Below, one piece after another: positions 8,463 through 17,777 of a stretch of 64,000 nt of DNA. Below the pieces are notes generated by a model, which worked only from the letters and a program-made list of their open reading frames with translations, was not told where the DNA came from and searched no databases. Source of the stretch: Tenacibaculum caenipelagi. Lineage in GTDB: Bacteria; Bacteroidota; Bacteroidia; Flavobacteriales; Flavobacteriaceae. A program made the translations under genes and the position numbers. The stretch lies in the NCBI RefSeq assembly GCF_004363005.1, contig NZ_SNYH01000002.1, positions 434,001 to 498,000 of the forward strand, read 5' to 3'. How positions within the stretch are numbered: the first letter of the stretch is position 1; the number at the start of each line of letters is the position of its first letter.

Positions 8463-8552
8463 AGCGTAAAGGTACGGATTAATCAATCAACTTTTCCTGT
8501 CATTTATCATGGTTTTGTTGAAAGAAAATACAAGCTTTCTCAAAACCAAAAA

Positions 8553-10325
8553 TTACACAATCTCCATTTTTTTAAGAAGAAAAGATGCATTCATGTTTTT
8601 ACATACGCCGCTTTTCATTTTATAGTCAAAAAACAACTCATCATTGATAATCTCAGCGTCAAAATAATGGTTTTCTATTTGTGGTGCATATTTATTTACC
8701 AAATCACATAAACTCACATCGTGGGTGGCTATAATTCCTGTAGAGTTTGAGTTACTTAGTTTTTCAATAAACTTTTTAGAGCCTAAAGCTTTGTCTTTGC
8801 TATTGGTTCCTTTTAAAATTTCATCTAATACAATGAAATAATTCTCACTAGTGATTTCATCAACAATAAATTTCAAACGCTTTAATTCTGAATAAAAGTA
8901 CGATTCATCATCGGTTAACGAATCAGAGGTACGCATACTTGTAATTAGTTTAATAGGAGCGTAGTTATACCTTTCGGCGCAAACGGGGAGTCCACAATTA
9001 GCCATGATTATTGATAAAGATATGGTTCGTAAAAAAGTGCTTTTTCCAGCCATATTTGCTCCAGTAATTATAAAAAACTGTTCGTTGTTTATTGTAAAGC
9101 TGTTATCGACTCTTTTAGAAGCATTCAATAACGGGTGTCCTAAGTTTTTAGTTTCAATAATGTTTGTTTCCTTTTGAACCTTAGGAAAAGTATAGTTCGA
9201 GTGATTATACGCAAAGTTTGCTAGTGAGTTTTGCGCATCAAAAAAGCTAACGATTTCAAACCATTGAGCTACTACGTTTTTATATTTGGCAATCCATTGT
9301 TCTGTTTTAGTTGCATTTAGAATGTCCCATAAAAACAAACCATTTCCTATTACCGCAATTAGCAAATTGTTTCGTTGATCGAAAGCGTCTAATATTTTTG
9401 AGAATTTTTTAAAAATAACCGAAGCTTTTTCTTCTTCAGAAGCTATGTCGTTTTGTTTTTTTAGTAGTATAGCAGAAGAAAATTGTTGGTTTTCTATTTG
9501 TTCTAACAGTAAATAATATTGCTTAAAAATATCTTTTGCCTGATTGGCGTCGGTATATAGTTTTTGTGTAGCTTTTAAAGAAGTTAATGTTATTGCTAAT
9601 CCGATAAAAAACCATATTAAAAGCACTGAAAAACTAATAATTTTGAATATTAGTAGTGTAATTAAACCAATAGAAATTAATGGAAAAACTTTGATAATAG
9701 TTGAAAGGAAACTTGGGAGTTTTGAGTGGTAATTTTGTATCCAATAAATAATTGTTGAGGTGTCTTTTTTAGAAGACGCTAAACTTTCTAAGGCAGCAAA
9801 ATGTTGTCGCCATTCTATTTTTAATGAGAGTTCTTGTAATGCCTTTTGTTTTTCAGAGATATTGGAAATATGGTTGCTTGATAAAATTCTCGCAAGTAAT
9901 TTTTTACCATCATTGGTTACTGTTCTGTTAATGAATTGGAAGAAAGATCCTTTTCCAAATAAATCAATATCGTTGCTAAAAAAATGAAGAGGATTTATAA
10001 ATTCTTTCCCTGTATCTAAAGAGTTGTATTTTCCATTTAAAACAGCTATTTCGGTAATGTTGATGCTTTTTTTTGTGTCAATTATTTTCCTATTTTCTTT
10101 TAATTTTTGATGGAGTATTACTAAAAAAACAAAAAGAGTAATTCCGGTAAAACCAATAATCAAAGGAAGATTTGGAACTCGAAAAGTGTAATATATTCCG
10201 ATTGAAGTAGCTAAAAATACAGTAAACCTCAATATTCGAATGGTTACAATTTTCTTAGAAAGGACTGCACTTTTTTTTTCTAATTCAATAAGTTGAGATT
10301 TATAAAAGTCTAAAGGTTTTTGCAT
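8553..10325 (-). CDS. Membrane-anchored MutS-family ATPase
   Basis: A 590-residue MutS-related protein. The C-terminal third is a MutS ABC-type ATPase with Walker A GANMAGKST (about residue 424), a SLTDDESYFYSELKR segment, Walker B FIVLDEILKGTNS and the ATHD switch. It lacks the N-terminal mismatch-recognition domain of MutS. Instead it has two hydrophobic hairpins (about 28-72 and 206-250), so it is likely membrane bound. It is not MutS1, and no MutS2 Smr nuclease domain is visible. Such proteins are common in Bacteroidota; their function is not established. It is divergent from uvrC, which suggests but does not prove a DNA-related role. Confidence 0.8.
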   Translation of the reverse strand: MQKPLDFYKSQLIELEKKSAVLSKKIVTIRILRFTVFLATSIGIYYTFRVPNLPLIIGFTGITLFVFLVILHQKLKENRKIIDTKKSINITEIAVLNGKYNSLDTGKEFINPLHFFSNDIDLFGKGSFFQFINRTVTNDGKKLLARILSSNHISNISEKQKALQELSLKIEWRQHFAALESLASSKKDTSTIIYWIQNYHSKLPSFLSTIIKVFPLISIGLITLLIFKIISFSVLLIWFFIGLAITLTSLKATQKLYTDANQAKDIFKQYYLLLEQIENQQFSSAILLKKQNDIASEEEKASVIFKKFSKILDAFDQRNNLLIAVIGNGLFLWDILNATKTEQWIAKYKNVVAQWFEIVSFFDAQNSLANFAYNHSNYTFPKVQKETNIIETKNLGHPLLNASKRVDNSFTINNEQFFIITGANMAGKSTFLRTISLSIIMANCGLPVCAERYNYAPIKLITSMRTSDSLTDDESYFYSELKRLKFIVDEITSENYFIVLDEILKGTNSKDKALGSKKFIEKLSNSNSTGIIATHDVSLCDLVNKYAPQIENHYFDAEIINDELFFDYKMKSGVCKNMNASFLLKKMEIV

Positions 10326-10395
10326 TGTAAAATAAATAAAGGTAAAAGTACATCTTTACTGGGAATATATTTTTTAGAAGTCGTATTTTCGTTGT

Positions 10396-12192
10396 ATGCC
10401 TACACCATTAGAACTTCAAATACAAACATTGCCCAATTCACCAGGAGTTTATCAATATTTTGATAAAGAGGATGTGATTATTTATGTAGGAAAAGCTAAG
10501 AACTTAAAAAAGCGTGTTTCATCGTATTTTACCAAGAATCATGAGAATGGTAAGACTCGAGTTTTAGTAAAAAAAATTGTTCGGATTGAGCATGTGGTGG
10601 TTGATACAGAGACAGATGCTTTACTACTCGAAAATAATTTGATAAAAAAATACAAACCACGATACAATGTGTTGTTGAAGGATGATAAATCGTATCCGTG
10701 GATTTGTATTAAGAAGGAGCGATTTCCACGTGTGTTTTCTACGCGAAGAGTTGTAAAAGATGGTTCTGAATATTTTGGTCCGTACACCAATATGCGAACT
10801 GTACATGCTTTATTAGATTTAATTAAAGAGTTGTACCCGTTACGTACATGTAATTATGATTTAAGTCAAGAAAAGATAGATGCAGATAAATATAAAGTTT
10901 GTTTAGAGTATCATTTAGGAAATTGTAAAGGACCTTGTGAAGGGTATCAATCTGAAGAGGATTATTTAGAAGATATAAGGGCAATTCGAAACATCATCAA
11001 AGGTAATTTTAAAGAAAGCTTACAACAATTTGAAAAGTTAATGCTCGATTTTGCTAATAATATGCGCTTTGAAGAAGCTCAGAAGATTAAAGAAAAATTA
11101 GCATCTTTACAGAACTATCAAGCAAAATCTACGATTGTGAATCCATCGATTAACAATGTAGATGTGTTTTCTATCATTTCTGATGAATCACATGGGTATG
11201 CGAACTTTTTTAAGGTGATGAATGGTTCTATAGTGCAATCATATACCACAGAAATTAAGAAGAAATTAGATGAAACCGACAAGGAACTATTAGAGTTATT
11301 TATTATTGAGACTCGACAGCGTTTTAATTCTTTATCACGTGAGGTTTTTGTGCCTTTTAAAGTTAATATAGGTAAAGATATTAAGGTAACTGTTCCTAAG
11401 CTAGGAGATAAAAAACGAATTGTAGAACTGTCTGAGCGCAATGCAAAGTTCTATCGTCAAGAACAATTTAAACAAATAAAAATTGTAGATCCTGATCGTC
11501 ATGTAAAGCGAATTATGGCACAAATGCAAAAGGATTTGCGATTAGGAAAAGAACCACGTCATATTGAGTGTTTTGACAACTCAAACATACAAGGAACCAA
11601 TCCGGTAGCAGCATGCGTAGTTTTTAAAGATGGAAAGCCAAGTAAGAAAGATTACCGTCATTTTAACATCAAAACAGTTGAAGGGCCAGATGATTTTGCA
11701 TCAATGGAAGAGGTCGTATACAGAAGATATAAACGACTGTTAGATGAAGAGCAACCGCTGCCTCAATTGATAGTTATTGATGGAGGAAAAGGGCAATTGT
11801 CTTCAGCTTTAAAAAGCTTAGACGCTTTAGGCTTAAGAGGAAAAATAGCCATTATAGGTATTGCAAAACGCTTAGAGGAAATTTATTATCCAGGAGATTC
11901 TGTTCCGCTGTATCTAGATAAAAAGTCAGAAACGCTAAAAATAATCCAGTATTTACGTAACGAAGCACACCGTTTTGGAATCACTTTTCATCGAAACAAG
12001 CGAAGTAAAAGCGCTATTCAGTCCGAGTTAGAGCAAATTCCTGATATAGGTAAGCAAACAATCACCAATTTATTGCGTAAATTTAAATCAGCAAAACGTG
12101 TTAAAAGTGCTAGTTTAGAAGAATTAGAAGAAGTTGTTGGAAACTCAAGAGCTCAAAAAATATATCAATATTATCAAAAAAAAGAAGAATGA
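10396..12192 (+). CDS. uvrC: UvrABC system protein C
   Basis: A 598-residue excision nuclease subunit that cuts on both sides of a lesion with UvrB during nucleotide excision repair. Domains in order: GIY-YIG nuclease (about 12-95; GVYQYFDKEDVIIYVGKAKN), a Cys-rich cluster (about 150-180; CNYDLS ... VCLEYHLGNCKGPCEGY), UVR helical motif (FANNMRFEEAQKIKEKLASL), an RNase H-like endonuclease domain (HIECFDNSNIQGTNPVAA, VIDGGKGQL) and C-terminal helix-hairpin-helix repeats (IPDIGKQT ... LEEVVGNSRA). The length is normal. The stop overlaps the patatin gene start by four bases (ATGA). Confidence 0.97.
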   Translation: MPTPLELQIQTLPNSPGVYQYFDKEDVIIYVGKAKNLKKRVSSYFTKNHENGKTRVLVKKIVRIEHVVVDTETDALLLENNLIKKYKPRYNVLLKDDKSYPWICIKKERFPRVFSTRRVVKDGSEYFGPYTNMRTVHALLDLIKELYPLRTCNYDLSQEKIDADKYKVCLEYHLGNCKGPCEGYQSEEDYLEDIRAIRNIIKGNFKESLQQFEKLMLDFANNMRFEEAQKIKEKLASLQNYQAKSTIVNPSINNVDVFSIISDESHGYANFFKVMNGSIVQSYTTEIKKKLDETDKELLELFIIETRQRFNSLSREVFVPFKVNIGKDIKVTVPKLGDKKRIVELSERNAKFYRQEQFKQIKIVDPDRHVKRIMAQMQKDLRLGKEPRHIECFDNSNIQGTNPVAACVVFKDGKPSKKDYRHFNIKTVEGPDDFASMEEVVYRRYKRLLDEEQPLPQLIVIDGGKGQLSSALKSLDALGLRGKIAIIGIAKRLEEIYYPGDSVPLYLDKKSETLKIIQYLRNEAHRFGITFHRNKRSKSAIQSELEQIPDIGKQTITNLLRKFKSAKRVKSASLEELEEVVGNSRAQKIYQYYQKKEE

Positions 12193-14378
12193 AAAAGTTG
12201 CTAATACTACTATTATTCCCAGCATTAATGTTGGCACAAAATCAGCCCAAGGTTGGGTTGGTGCTTAGTGGTGGTGGAGCCAAAGGGTTTGCTCATGTTG
12301 GAGTTTTAAAGGAATTAGAAAAAGCAGGGGTACAAATTGATTATATAGGAGGTACTAGTATGGGCGCTGTTGTTGGTGGATTATATGCTTCGGGTTACAC
12401 TGCAGATCAAATTAAAGAAATCGTTTTAAAAGCAGATTTTATGAGTTTGCTGCAAGACAAAGTTTCTAGAAGGGAAAAGCCATTTTTTAGCAAACAACAT
12501 GGAGAGAAGTATGCAGTTACTTTGCCTATTAAGAATGGGAATTTAGGATTACCCTTAGGCTTATCGAAAGGGCAGAATGTATTAAATTTTTTAACTGAGT
12601 TATTGGCTCCTGTCGATGAAATAGATGATTTTTCTCAACTTCCAATACCTTTTTATTGTGTTGCGACGAATATTGAAACAGGTGAAGAAGAGATTTTAGA
12701 AAATGGATCATTACCGCTAGCTTTAAGAGCAAGTGCTGCATTCCCTTCGTTATTAAACCCAGTAGATATTGATGGGAAACTGTTGGTAGATGGAGGGGTT
12801 GTAAATAACTTTCCAGTCGATGTTATGAAAAAGAAGGGAGTAGATATCATTATAGGAGTTAGTGTTCAAGGAGAGTTGTTGAAAAGAGAAGAGTTAACTT
12901 CGGTAGCCTCGTTGTTACTACAAATCATAAACTTTCAGATGTATAAAAAATCAGATGAACAGGTTGAGTTGTTAAACGTTTATATTCGACCAGATGTTAT
13001 TGAATATAGTGTGATTTCATTTGATAGGAAAATAGGAATTTTAGTAGAAGGAGAAAAAAAAGCAAAAAGATTTAAAGTGGTTTTTGATAGCATAGCCAAA
13101 ATGCAACCCTATAAGAAAAAGCGACCTAAAATAGCTTTACAAGAAAAAAAGTTTATTGTTGATAGAATTATTATTAAAGGAAACAAAAATTATACTAATA
13201 ACTACATTTTAGGAAAGCTACAATTAAGAGCTGGAGATAGTGTGTCGTATCAAGAAATTTCAAAAAAAATAAATACGTTAACAGCTTCAAAAAACTTTAA
13301 TAGAATTGATTATCACTTTGAAAAATCATTTCAAGGTAAAAAGTTAGAGCTCACGGTAAAAGAAGAAAAAATCTTGTCTTATTTCCGATTGGGTTTACAT
13401 TATGATTTATTATATAAATCGGCCGTATTGTTAAATTATAACCATAAAAAATTATTTTTTCAAAATGATGAATTCTCCTTAGATGTTGTTGTAGGGGATA
13501 AAATAAGATATAATGTTGAATATTTTGTAGACAAGGGCTTGTTACCTAGTTATGGAATTAGGTCAAGATACAATAGTTTTAACAGTAGTCTTTTATATGA
13601 TACCGGTTTAATTACAGGAAAGTATACTGATTTTTCAAGCTCGATATATTTACAAACGACATTCGATAAAAAGTTTGCAATAGGTATTGGTGCTGAGCAT
13701 AAAAATTTAAACGCAAGCACACAAAATATTTCAGTAGATGGTAAAGAAGATTTTTTCGACAAGAGCAATTATATCAACACGTATTCTTACGCAAAATTAG
13801 ATACATATGATAAAGAAATGTTTCCCAAAAAAGGGTTTTATGTAGATCTGGGTTTTAAATGGTTTATATGGTCTGATAGAAACAATAGGCTTGATGAATT
13901 GATAGAAAATAGCGCACCGTTCCATCAATTTTCACAATTAGGCGGAACATTAGGTTTTGCTACAACTTTTTATGATAAGTTGACTTTTCAATATACTTCT
14001 CAAGCAGGATATACTTTAGGTAAAAAAGATTCTGACATATTTGATTATCGTTTGGGAGGATATAACCAAAATTACATTAATAACTTTATTCCTATGTACG
14101 GTTATGAGATAGGAGGATTAAATGAACAGTCATATTTAAGATCTGAGTTTAATTTTCGTTATGAAGTTTTAAAGAATCATTACGCAATGTTTATAGCTAA
14201 TTATGCTCGTGTAGAAGAAGATGTTTTTGAAGGAGGAAATTTATTTAAAAACACTAAATCAGGGTATGCGATTGGATATAGTGTAGAAACTTTTTTAGGA
14301 CCGATTGAATTAAAATATAGTTGGTCTCCAGATCATTCAGAGAAGCACTGGTTGTTCAATCTTGGATTTTGGTTTTAG
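12189..14378 (+). CDS. Patatin-like phospholipase fused to outer-membrane beta-barrel (type Vd-like)
   Basis: A 729-residue secreted or outer-membrane protein. A signal peptide (about 1-16, ending MLAQ) precedes a patatin domain (about 20-300) with the oxyanion glycines LSGGGAKG, the nucleophile motif GTSMG (Ser57) and the dyad Asp in DGGVVNNFP (Asp201). A POTRA-like segment follows (about 320-390; IIIKGNKNYTNNYILGKLQL) and then a BamA/Omp85-type barrel (about 400-729) ending in an aromatic residue (NLGFWF). This layout matches PlpD-type proteins, in which the barrel displays or releases the lipase. Substrate unknown. Translation is coupled to uvrC by a 4-base overlap. Confidence 0.9.
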   Translation: MKKLLILLLFPALMLAQNQPKVGLVLSGGGAKGFAHVGVLKELEKAGVQIDYIGGTSMGAVVGGLYASGYTADQIKEIVLKADFMSLLQDKVSRREKPFFSKQHGEKYAVTLPIKNGNLGLPLGLSKGQNVLNFLTELLAPVDEIDDFSQLPIPFYCVATNIETGEEEILENGSLPLALRASAAFPSLLNPVDIDGKLLVDGGVVNNFPVDVMKKKGVDIIIGVSVQGELLKREELTSVASLLLQIINFQMYKKSDEQVELLNVYIRPDVIEYSVISFDRKIGILVEGEKKAKRFKVVFDSIAKMQPYKKKRPKIALQEKKFIVDRIIIKGNKNYTNNYILGKLQLRAGDSVSYQEISKKINTLTASKNFNRIDYHFEKSFQGKKLELTVKEEKILSYFRLGLHYDLLYKSAVLLNYNHKKLFFQNDEFSLDVVVGDKIRYNVEYFVDKGLLPSYGIRSRYNSFNSSLLYDTGLITGKYTDFSSSIYLQTTFDKKFAIGIGAEHKNLNASTQNISVDGKEDFFDKSNYINTYSYAKLDTYDKEMFPKKGFYVDLGFKWFIWSDRNNRLDELIENSAPFHQFSQLGGTLGFATTFYDKLTFQYTSQAGYTLGKKDSDIFDYRLGGYNQNYINNFIPMYGYEIGGLNEQSYLRSEFNFRYEVLKNHYAMFIANYARVEEDVFEGGNLFKNTKSGYAIGYSVETFLGPIELKYSWSPDHSEKHWLFNLGFWF

Positions 14379-14388
14379 ACATAAAAAA

Positions 14389-14416
14389 AACCATATCAAC
14401 TGTTGATATGGTTTTT
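14389..14416. terminator. Bidirectional terminator between patatin gene and rng
   Basis: Perfect inverted repeat AACCATATCAAC / GTTGATATGGTT with a minimal loop, flanked by A-run and T-run on both sides. It can end both the rightward patatin transcript and the leftward RNase E/G transcript, which converge here. Confidence 0.85.
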
Positions 14417-14436
14417 TATTTCATAATAAGATTGCC

Positions 14437-15978
14437 TTACTTATTTTTCTTTTTTTTAAAAAAGAATTTGTACTGTAAGTACTGATAAGCATCTCTAGGT
14501 AATATTTTAATCCACTTTTTGTGTTGTACAAACCATTTAAAACGGATAGAATTTACGCCCTTTGTTAAATAAGCAGCAATGAAAGGATGCACATTTAAAG
14601 TGATTTCCTTATAATTTTTACCGCTATTTATAATGCGTTCTAATTCGGCTTCTATTTTATCTAATAAAACAATAGGAGCTTCTACTTCTCCGTTTTTATT
14701 TGGATTTGGTTCACGTGTTTTTATCTCTAACTCAGGTCGTACGCGTTGTCTTGTAATTTGCACTAAACCAAATTTACTCGGAGGTAAAATTTTATGTTTA
14801 GTACGGTCTAAAGCCATTGCGTCTTTTAAATGTTGATATAATTTTTGCCTGTTCTCGGCAGATTTCATATCAATAAAGTCAACTACTATAATGCCGCCCA
14901 TATCTCGTAGTTGTAACTGACGAGCTATTTCACTAGCAGCAATTAAATTGACTTCTAAAGCAGTTTCTTCTTGGTTTAAGGCTTTGTTAGAACGGTTACC
15001 ACTATTTACATCTATTACGTGCAAAGCTTCGGTATGTTCAATAACTAAATAAGCGCCTTTGCTCATTGAAACTGTTTTACCAAATGATGTTTTTATTTGA
15101 CGTTCAATACCATATTTTTCAAAAATAGGTACGTCTGAAGCATGAAGTTTTACAATGTTTTCCTTTTCAGGATATATTTCTTGTAAATACTCTTTAATTT
15201 CAACTTTTAATGTTTCATCATTGGTTACTATACTTGTAAAAGAATCGTTCATAACATCTCTCAAGATTGAAGATGCTCTATTTAACTCACTCAATATTTT
15301 TGTTGGAGCATTGTTGTTAGGGATACGTTTGCACATGGTTTTCCAACGATCAAGCGAGTTTTGTAAGTCTTTGTCAAGTTCTGCTACCTTTTTACCTTCG
15401 GCAACAGTACGTAAAATAAGTCCAAACCCTTTTGGTCTGATACTTTTTGCTAATTTTTTCAAACGCTCCTTTTCTTTTGGATCTGCTATCTTTTGCGATA
15501 CAGATATACGATCAGAAAAAGGAACTAAAACTAAAAATCTACCTGCAATAGAAAGTTCCGAGCTAATACGCGGACCTTTGGTAGATATGGGTTCTTTTAC
15601 AATTTGTACTAATAAATTTTGACCTGATTTTAGTACATCATTAATACTTCCGTCTTTGTTAATATCTTCTTCAAAGCGAAAGTTTTTTAAAGTGAATTCT
15701 TTATAATTACCTGTGCTTACTTTTTTAATGAACTTGTTTAAAGATTGTACTTGTGGGCCTAAATCGTGGTAGTGTAAAAAACCATCTTTAGGATAACCAA
15801 CATTTACAAAAGCAGCATTTAAACCGGTCATTACTTTTCCTATTTTAGCTAGAAAAATATCACCGACAGAAAAATTGTTGCCGCTTGTTTCTTTGTTTAA
15901 TTCAATAAGTTTACCATCTCTTAGTAAGGCGAAATCAATATCAGAAGAATTGGAACGAATTATTAATTCTGTTTTCAT
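14437..15978 (-). CDS. rng: Ribonuclease E/G
   Basis: A 513-residue Rne/Rng endoribonuclease for rRNA maturation and mRNA decay. It has an S1-like RNA-binding domain (about 38-120; AAFVNVGYPKDGFLHYHDLG) and the DNase I-like catalytic region with the metal-binding aspartates in VIDVNSGNRS and IIVVDFIDM. The region that carries the CPxCxG Zn-link in E. coli enzymes reads EPNPNKNGEVEAP here and has no cysteine, so the zinc-bridged tetramer is not expected. The length is close to RNase G; there is no long RNase E scaffold tail, only a basic end (FFFKKKKNK). Converges with the patatin gene. Confidence 0.93.
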   Translation of the reverse strand: MKTELIIRSNSSDIDFALLRDGKLIELNKETSGNNFSVGDIFLAKIGKVMTGLNAAFVNVGYPKDGFLHYHDLGPQVQSLNKFIKKVSTGNYKEFTLKNFRFEEDINKDGSINDVLKSGQNLLVQIVKEPISTKGPRISSELSIAGRFLVLVPFSDRISVSQKIADPKEKERLKKLAKSIRPKGFGLILRTVAEGKKVAELDKDLQNSLDRWKTMCKRIPNNNAPTKILSELNRASSILRDVMNDSFTSIVTNDETLKVEIKEYLQEIYPEKENIVKLHASDVPIFEKYGIERQIKTSFGKTVSMSKGAYLVIEHTEALHVIDVNSGNRSNKALNQEETALEVNLIAASEIARQLQLRDMGGIIVVDFIDMKSAENRQKLYQHLKDAMALDRTKHKILPPSKFGLVQITRQRVRPELEIKTREPNPNKNGEVEAPIVLLDKIEAELERIINSGKNYKEITLNVHPFIAAYLTKGVNSIRFKWFVQHKKWIKILPRDAYQYLQYKFFFKKKKNK

Positions 15979-16105
15979 TCTGAATATGGTTTTGTGCCAA
16001 CGTAATTACTTACGAAGACGGATTAAAATTTGTAAACAGGTATAATTTATACCATTTTAAGGTGTTAAAACCTCAATGTCAATGAACGTAGCTTATAAAA
16101 GCAAC

Positions 16106-16133
16106 GAAAAAGTAAGCTACTGCTTACTTTTTC
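16106..16133 (-). terminator. Terminator hairpin containing the stop codon of the 29-residue gene
   Basis: Perfect 12-bp inverted repeat GAAAAAGTAAGC / GCTTACTTTTTC with a 4-base loop. Read on the minus strand it forms a stem ending in a T-rich arm. The stem contains the last codons and TAA stop (16124-16126) of the small basic protein gene, so ribosomes finishing that gene would cover the hairpin. Confidence 0.65.
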
Positions 16134-16213
16134 TTATGACGGTTTGCTCTTGCTCTTTTCTTTCTTTTGTGTGTAGAGATCTTAGCTCTCTTTCTTTTTT
16201 TACCACTTGGCAT
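16124..16213 (-). CDS. 29-residue highly basic protein (likely ribosome-associated)
   Basis: A very short gene of 29 residues: MPSGKKRKRAKISTHKRKKR then ARANRHKKK. About two thirds of its residues are Lys, Arg or His, as in small ribosomal proteins. I recall near-identical short proteins throughout Flavobacteriia, usually near HU and RNase G genes, but cannot name the family with certainty. It could be a small ribosomal subunit component; bL38, reported from the Flavobacterium johnsoniae ribosome structure, is one candidate, but I cannot verify this. It lies between HU and rng on the same strand. Its stop codon is embedded in a terminator hairpin. Confidence 0.75.
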   Translation of the reverse strand: MPSGKKRKRAKISTHKRKKRARANRHKKK

Positions 16214-16270
16214 AGTTAAAATGTTTTGTAAAGTCTTACAAGTTAAGACTTTTGGTTAATACTTTTTAAA

Positions 16271-16561
16271 TTATTTTACGGCTACTTTAGTTTTTACACC
16301 TTCAGTAAATACCTTAGATGGTTTAAAAGCAGGTATGTTGTGTGCAGGTATTTTGATAGTTGTATTCTTAGAAATGTTTCTACCAGTTTTTTCTGCTCTA
16401 GTTTTAATAATAAAGCTACCGAAACCTCTTAAATATACATTATCTCCATTCTCTAATGCATCCTTTACTTCGTCCATAAATGCTTCAACAGTCGCCAAAA
16501 CATCCGCTTTTTCAATTCCACTCTTATCTGAAATTTTAGATACGATATCTGCTTTTGTCAT
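16271..16561 (-). CDS. hup: HU-family DNA-binding protein
   Basis: A 96-residue HU/IHF-type nucleoid protein. It begins MTKADIVSKISDKSGIEKAD, has the GFGSFIIKTRAEKTGRN hinge before the DNA-binding arms and an arm with IPAHNIPAFKPSK that includes the intercalating Pro. The start at 16559-16561 matches the family; an upstream in-frame ATG adds 15 unconserved residues and lies inside the leader. A clear -7 promoter element lies 43 bases upstream. It is divergent from mutY, and the 29-residue basic gene follows. Confidence 0.93.
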   Translation of the reverse strand: MTKADIVSKISDKSGIEKADVLATVEAFMDEVKDALENGDNVYLRGFGSFIIKTRAEKTGRNISKNTTIKIPAHNIPAFKPSKVFTEGVKTKVAVK

Positions 16562-16603
16562 TATAAATATATTTTGTTTTGTTTTCTTAAAAAATTGAGG
16601 GTG

Positions 16604-16611
16604 CAAATATA
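16604..16611 (-). promoter_or_regulatory. -7 promoter element for HU gene
   Basis: TATATTTG on the minus strand followed by CACCC: an exact match to the Bacteroidota -7 consensus TAnnTTTG, 43 bases upstream of the HU ATG. No convincing -33 TTG at the usual spacing. Confidence 0.65.
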
Positions 16612-16667
16612 TGATAATTAATCTATTCCGAAAAAAATAAGAATAAAAATATCTAAATAAAATATGT

Positions 16668-16675
16668 TAATTTTG
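16668..16675 (+). promoter_or_regulatory. -7 promoter element for mutY
   Basis: TAATTTTG matches TAnnTTTG and ends 18 bases before the mutY ATG, giving a very short leader. Confidence 0.55.
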
Positions 16676-16693
16676 CAGGCACAATTTACGTAA

Positions 16694-17740
16694 ATGATTT
16701 TAGCTAACAAACTAATTTACTGGTATTTACATAACAAAAGAGAACTTCCTTGGCGAAAAACTAAAGATCCGTACCGTGTTTGGTTAAGCGAAATTATGTT
16801 GCAGCAAACACGCGTGGCGCAAGGCTTACCCTATTTTTTAAAATTTACTGAAGCTTTTCCTACAGTATTCGATTTAGCCAAAGCAGATGAAAATGAAGTG
16901 TTAAAATTATGGCAAGGACTTGGGTATTATTCACGAGCTAGAAATTTACACTTTACAGCTAAGTACATCGCAAAAGAATTGAACGGGGTATTTCCTAAAA
17001 ACTATAAAGAATTATTACAATTAAAAGGCATAGGAGATTATACTGCTTCAGCAATTGCTTCTATTTGTTATGATGAACCTGTTGCGGTTGTTGATGGGAA
17101 TGTATACAGAGTTTTATCGCGTTATTTTGGAATAGCCACCCCTATTAATTCTACCAAAGGAATCAAAGAGTTTAAAGAGTTAGCGCAAACATTAATTGAT
17201 GTATCACAACCAGGAGTGTATAACCAAGCGATTATGGATTTTGGAGCATTACACTGTAAACCTCAAAATCCGCTGTGTAATGAGTGTCCAGTATTGGAAA
17301 GTTGTGTGGCGTTAGCAAAAAATAGTATCAAAGAACTTCCAGTAAAGGAAAAGAAAATCAAAATAAAAAAAAGATACTTTAATTATTTGGTTCCAATTAC
17401 TGACGATAACCAAACGGTTTTAGAAGAACGAACAGGAAAAGGAATTTGGCAAGGGTTGTATCAATTTCCTCTTTTAGAAGCCAAAAATGAAATTGACGAA
17501 AAAGAACTAATCCAACACGAGCAATTTATAAAGCTGTTTCCTGAAGAAACCATCATTTCACTTTTTAACAATAAAGACATTGTTCATAAACTATCACATC
17601 AACATTTAATTACAAAGTTTTGGGTTGTGAAAACTAGGGAAGTGAATGAAAAAACGATGAGTTGGTCAGCAGTTAAAAAGCAACCAGTACCAGTGTTGAT
17701 TGATAAGTTTTTGGAGGAATATTTAAACAAGGAATCCTAA
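16694..17740 (+). CDS. mutY: A/G-specific adenine glycosylase
   Basis: A 348-residue base-excision enzyme that removes adenine opposite 8-oxoguanine. The N-terminal half has the LPWRKTKDPYRVWLSEIMLQ start, the helix-hairpin-helix LKGIGDYTASAIAS and the catalytic Asp in VVDGNVYRVL. The [4Fe-4S] ligands are in HCKPQNPLCNECPVLESC (Cys-X6-Cys-X2-Cys-X5-Cys). The C-terminal NUDIX-like domain (about 225-345) recognises 8-oxoG. It heads the mutY-ssb-gldE-gldD order that is conserved in gliding Flavobacteriia (established knowledge), although ssb has its own promoter. Confidence 0.96.
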   Translation: MILANKLIYWYLHNKRELPWRKTKDPYRVWLSEIMLQQTRVAQGLPYFLKFTEAFPTVFDLAKADENEVLKLWQGLGYYSRARNLHFTAKYIAKELNGVFPKNYKELLQLKGIGDYTASAIASICYDEPVAVVDGNVYRVLSRYFGIATPINSTKGIKEFKELAQTLIDVSQPGVYNQAIMDFGALHCKPQNPLCNECPVLESCVALAKNSIKELPVKEKKIKIKKRYFNYLVPITDDNQTVLEERTGKGIWQGLYQFPLLEAKNEIDEKELIQHEQFIKLFPEETIISLFNNKDIVHKLSHQHLITKFWVVKTREVNEKTMSWSAVKKQPVPVLIDKFLEEYLNKES

Positions 17741-17746
17741 TTTTTG

Positions 17747-17754
17747 TATATTTG
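17747..17754 (+). promoter_or_regulatory. -7 promoter element for ssb
   Basis: TATATTTG, a perfect TAnnTTTG match, 23 bases upstream of the ssb ATG in the short mutY-ssb spacer. Confidence 0.6.
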
Positions 17755-17777
17755 ATTTTACACTAAACTATAATGCT

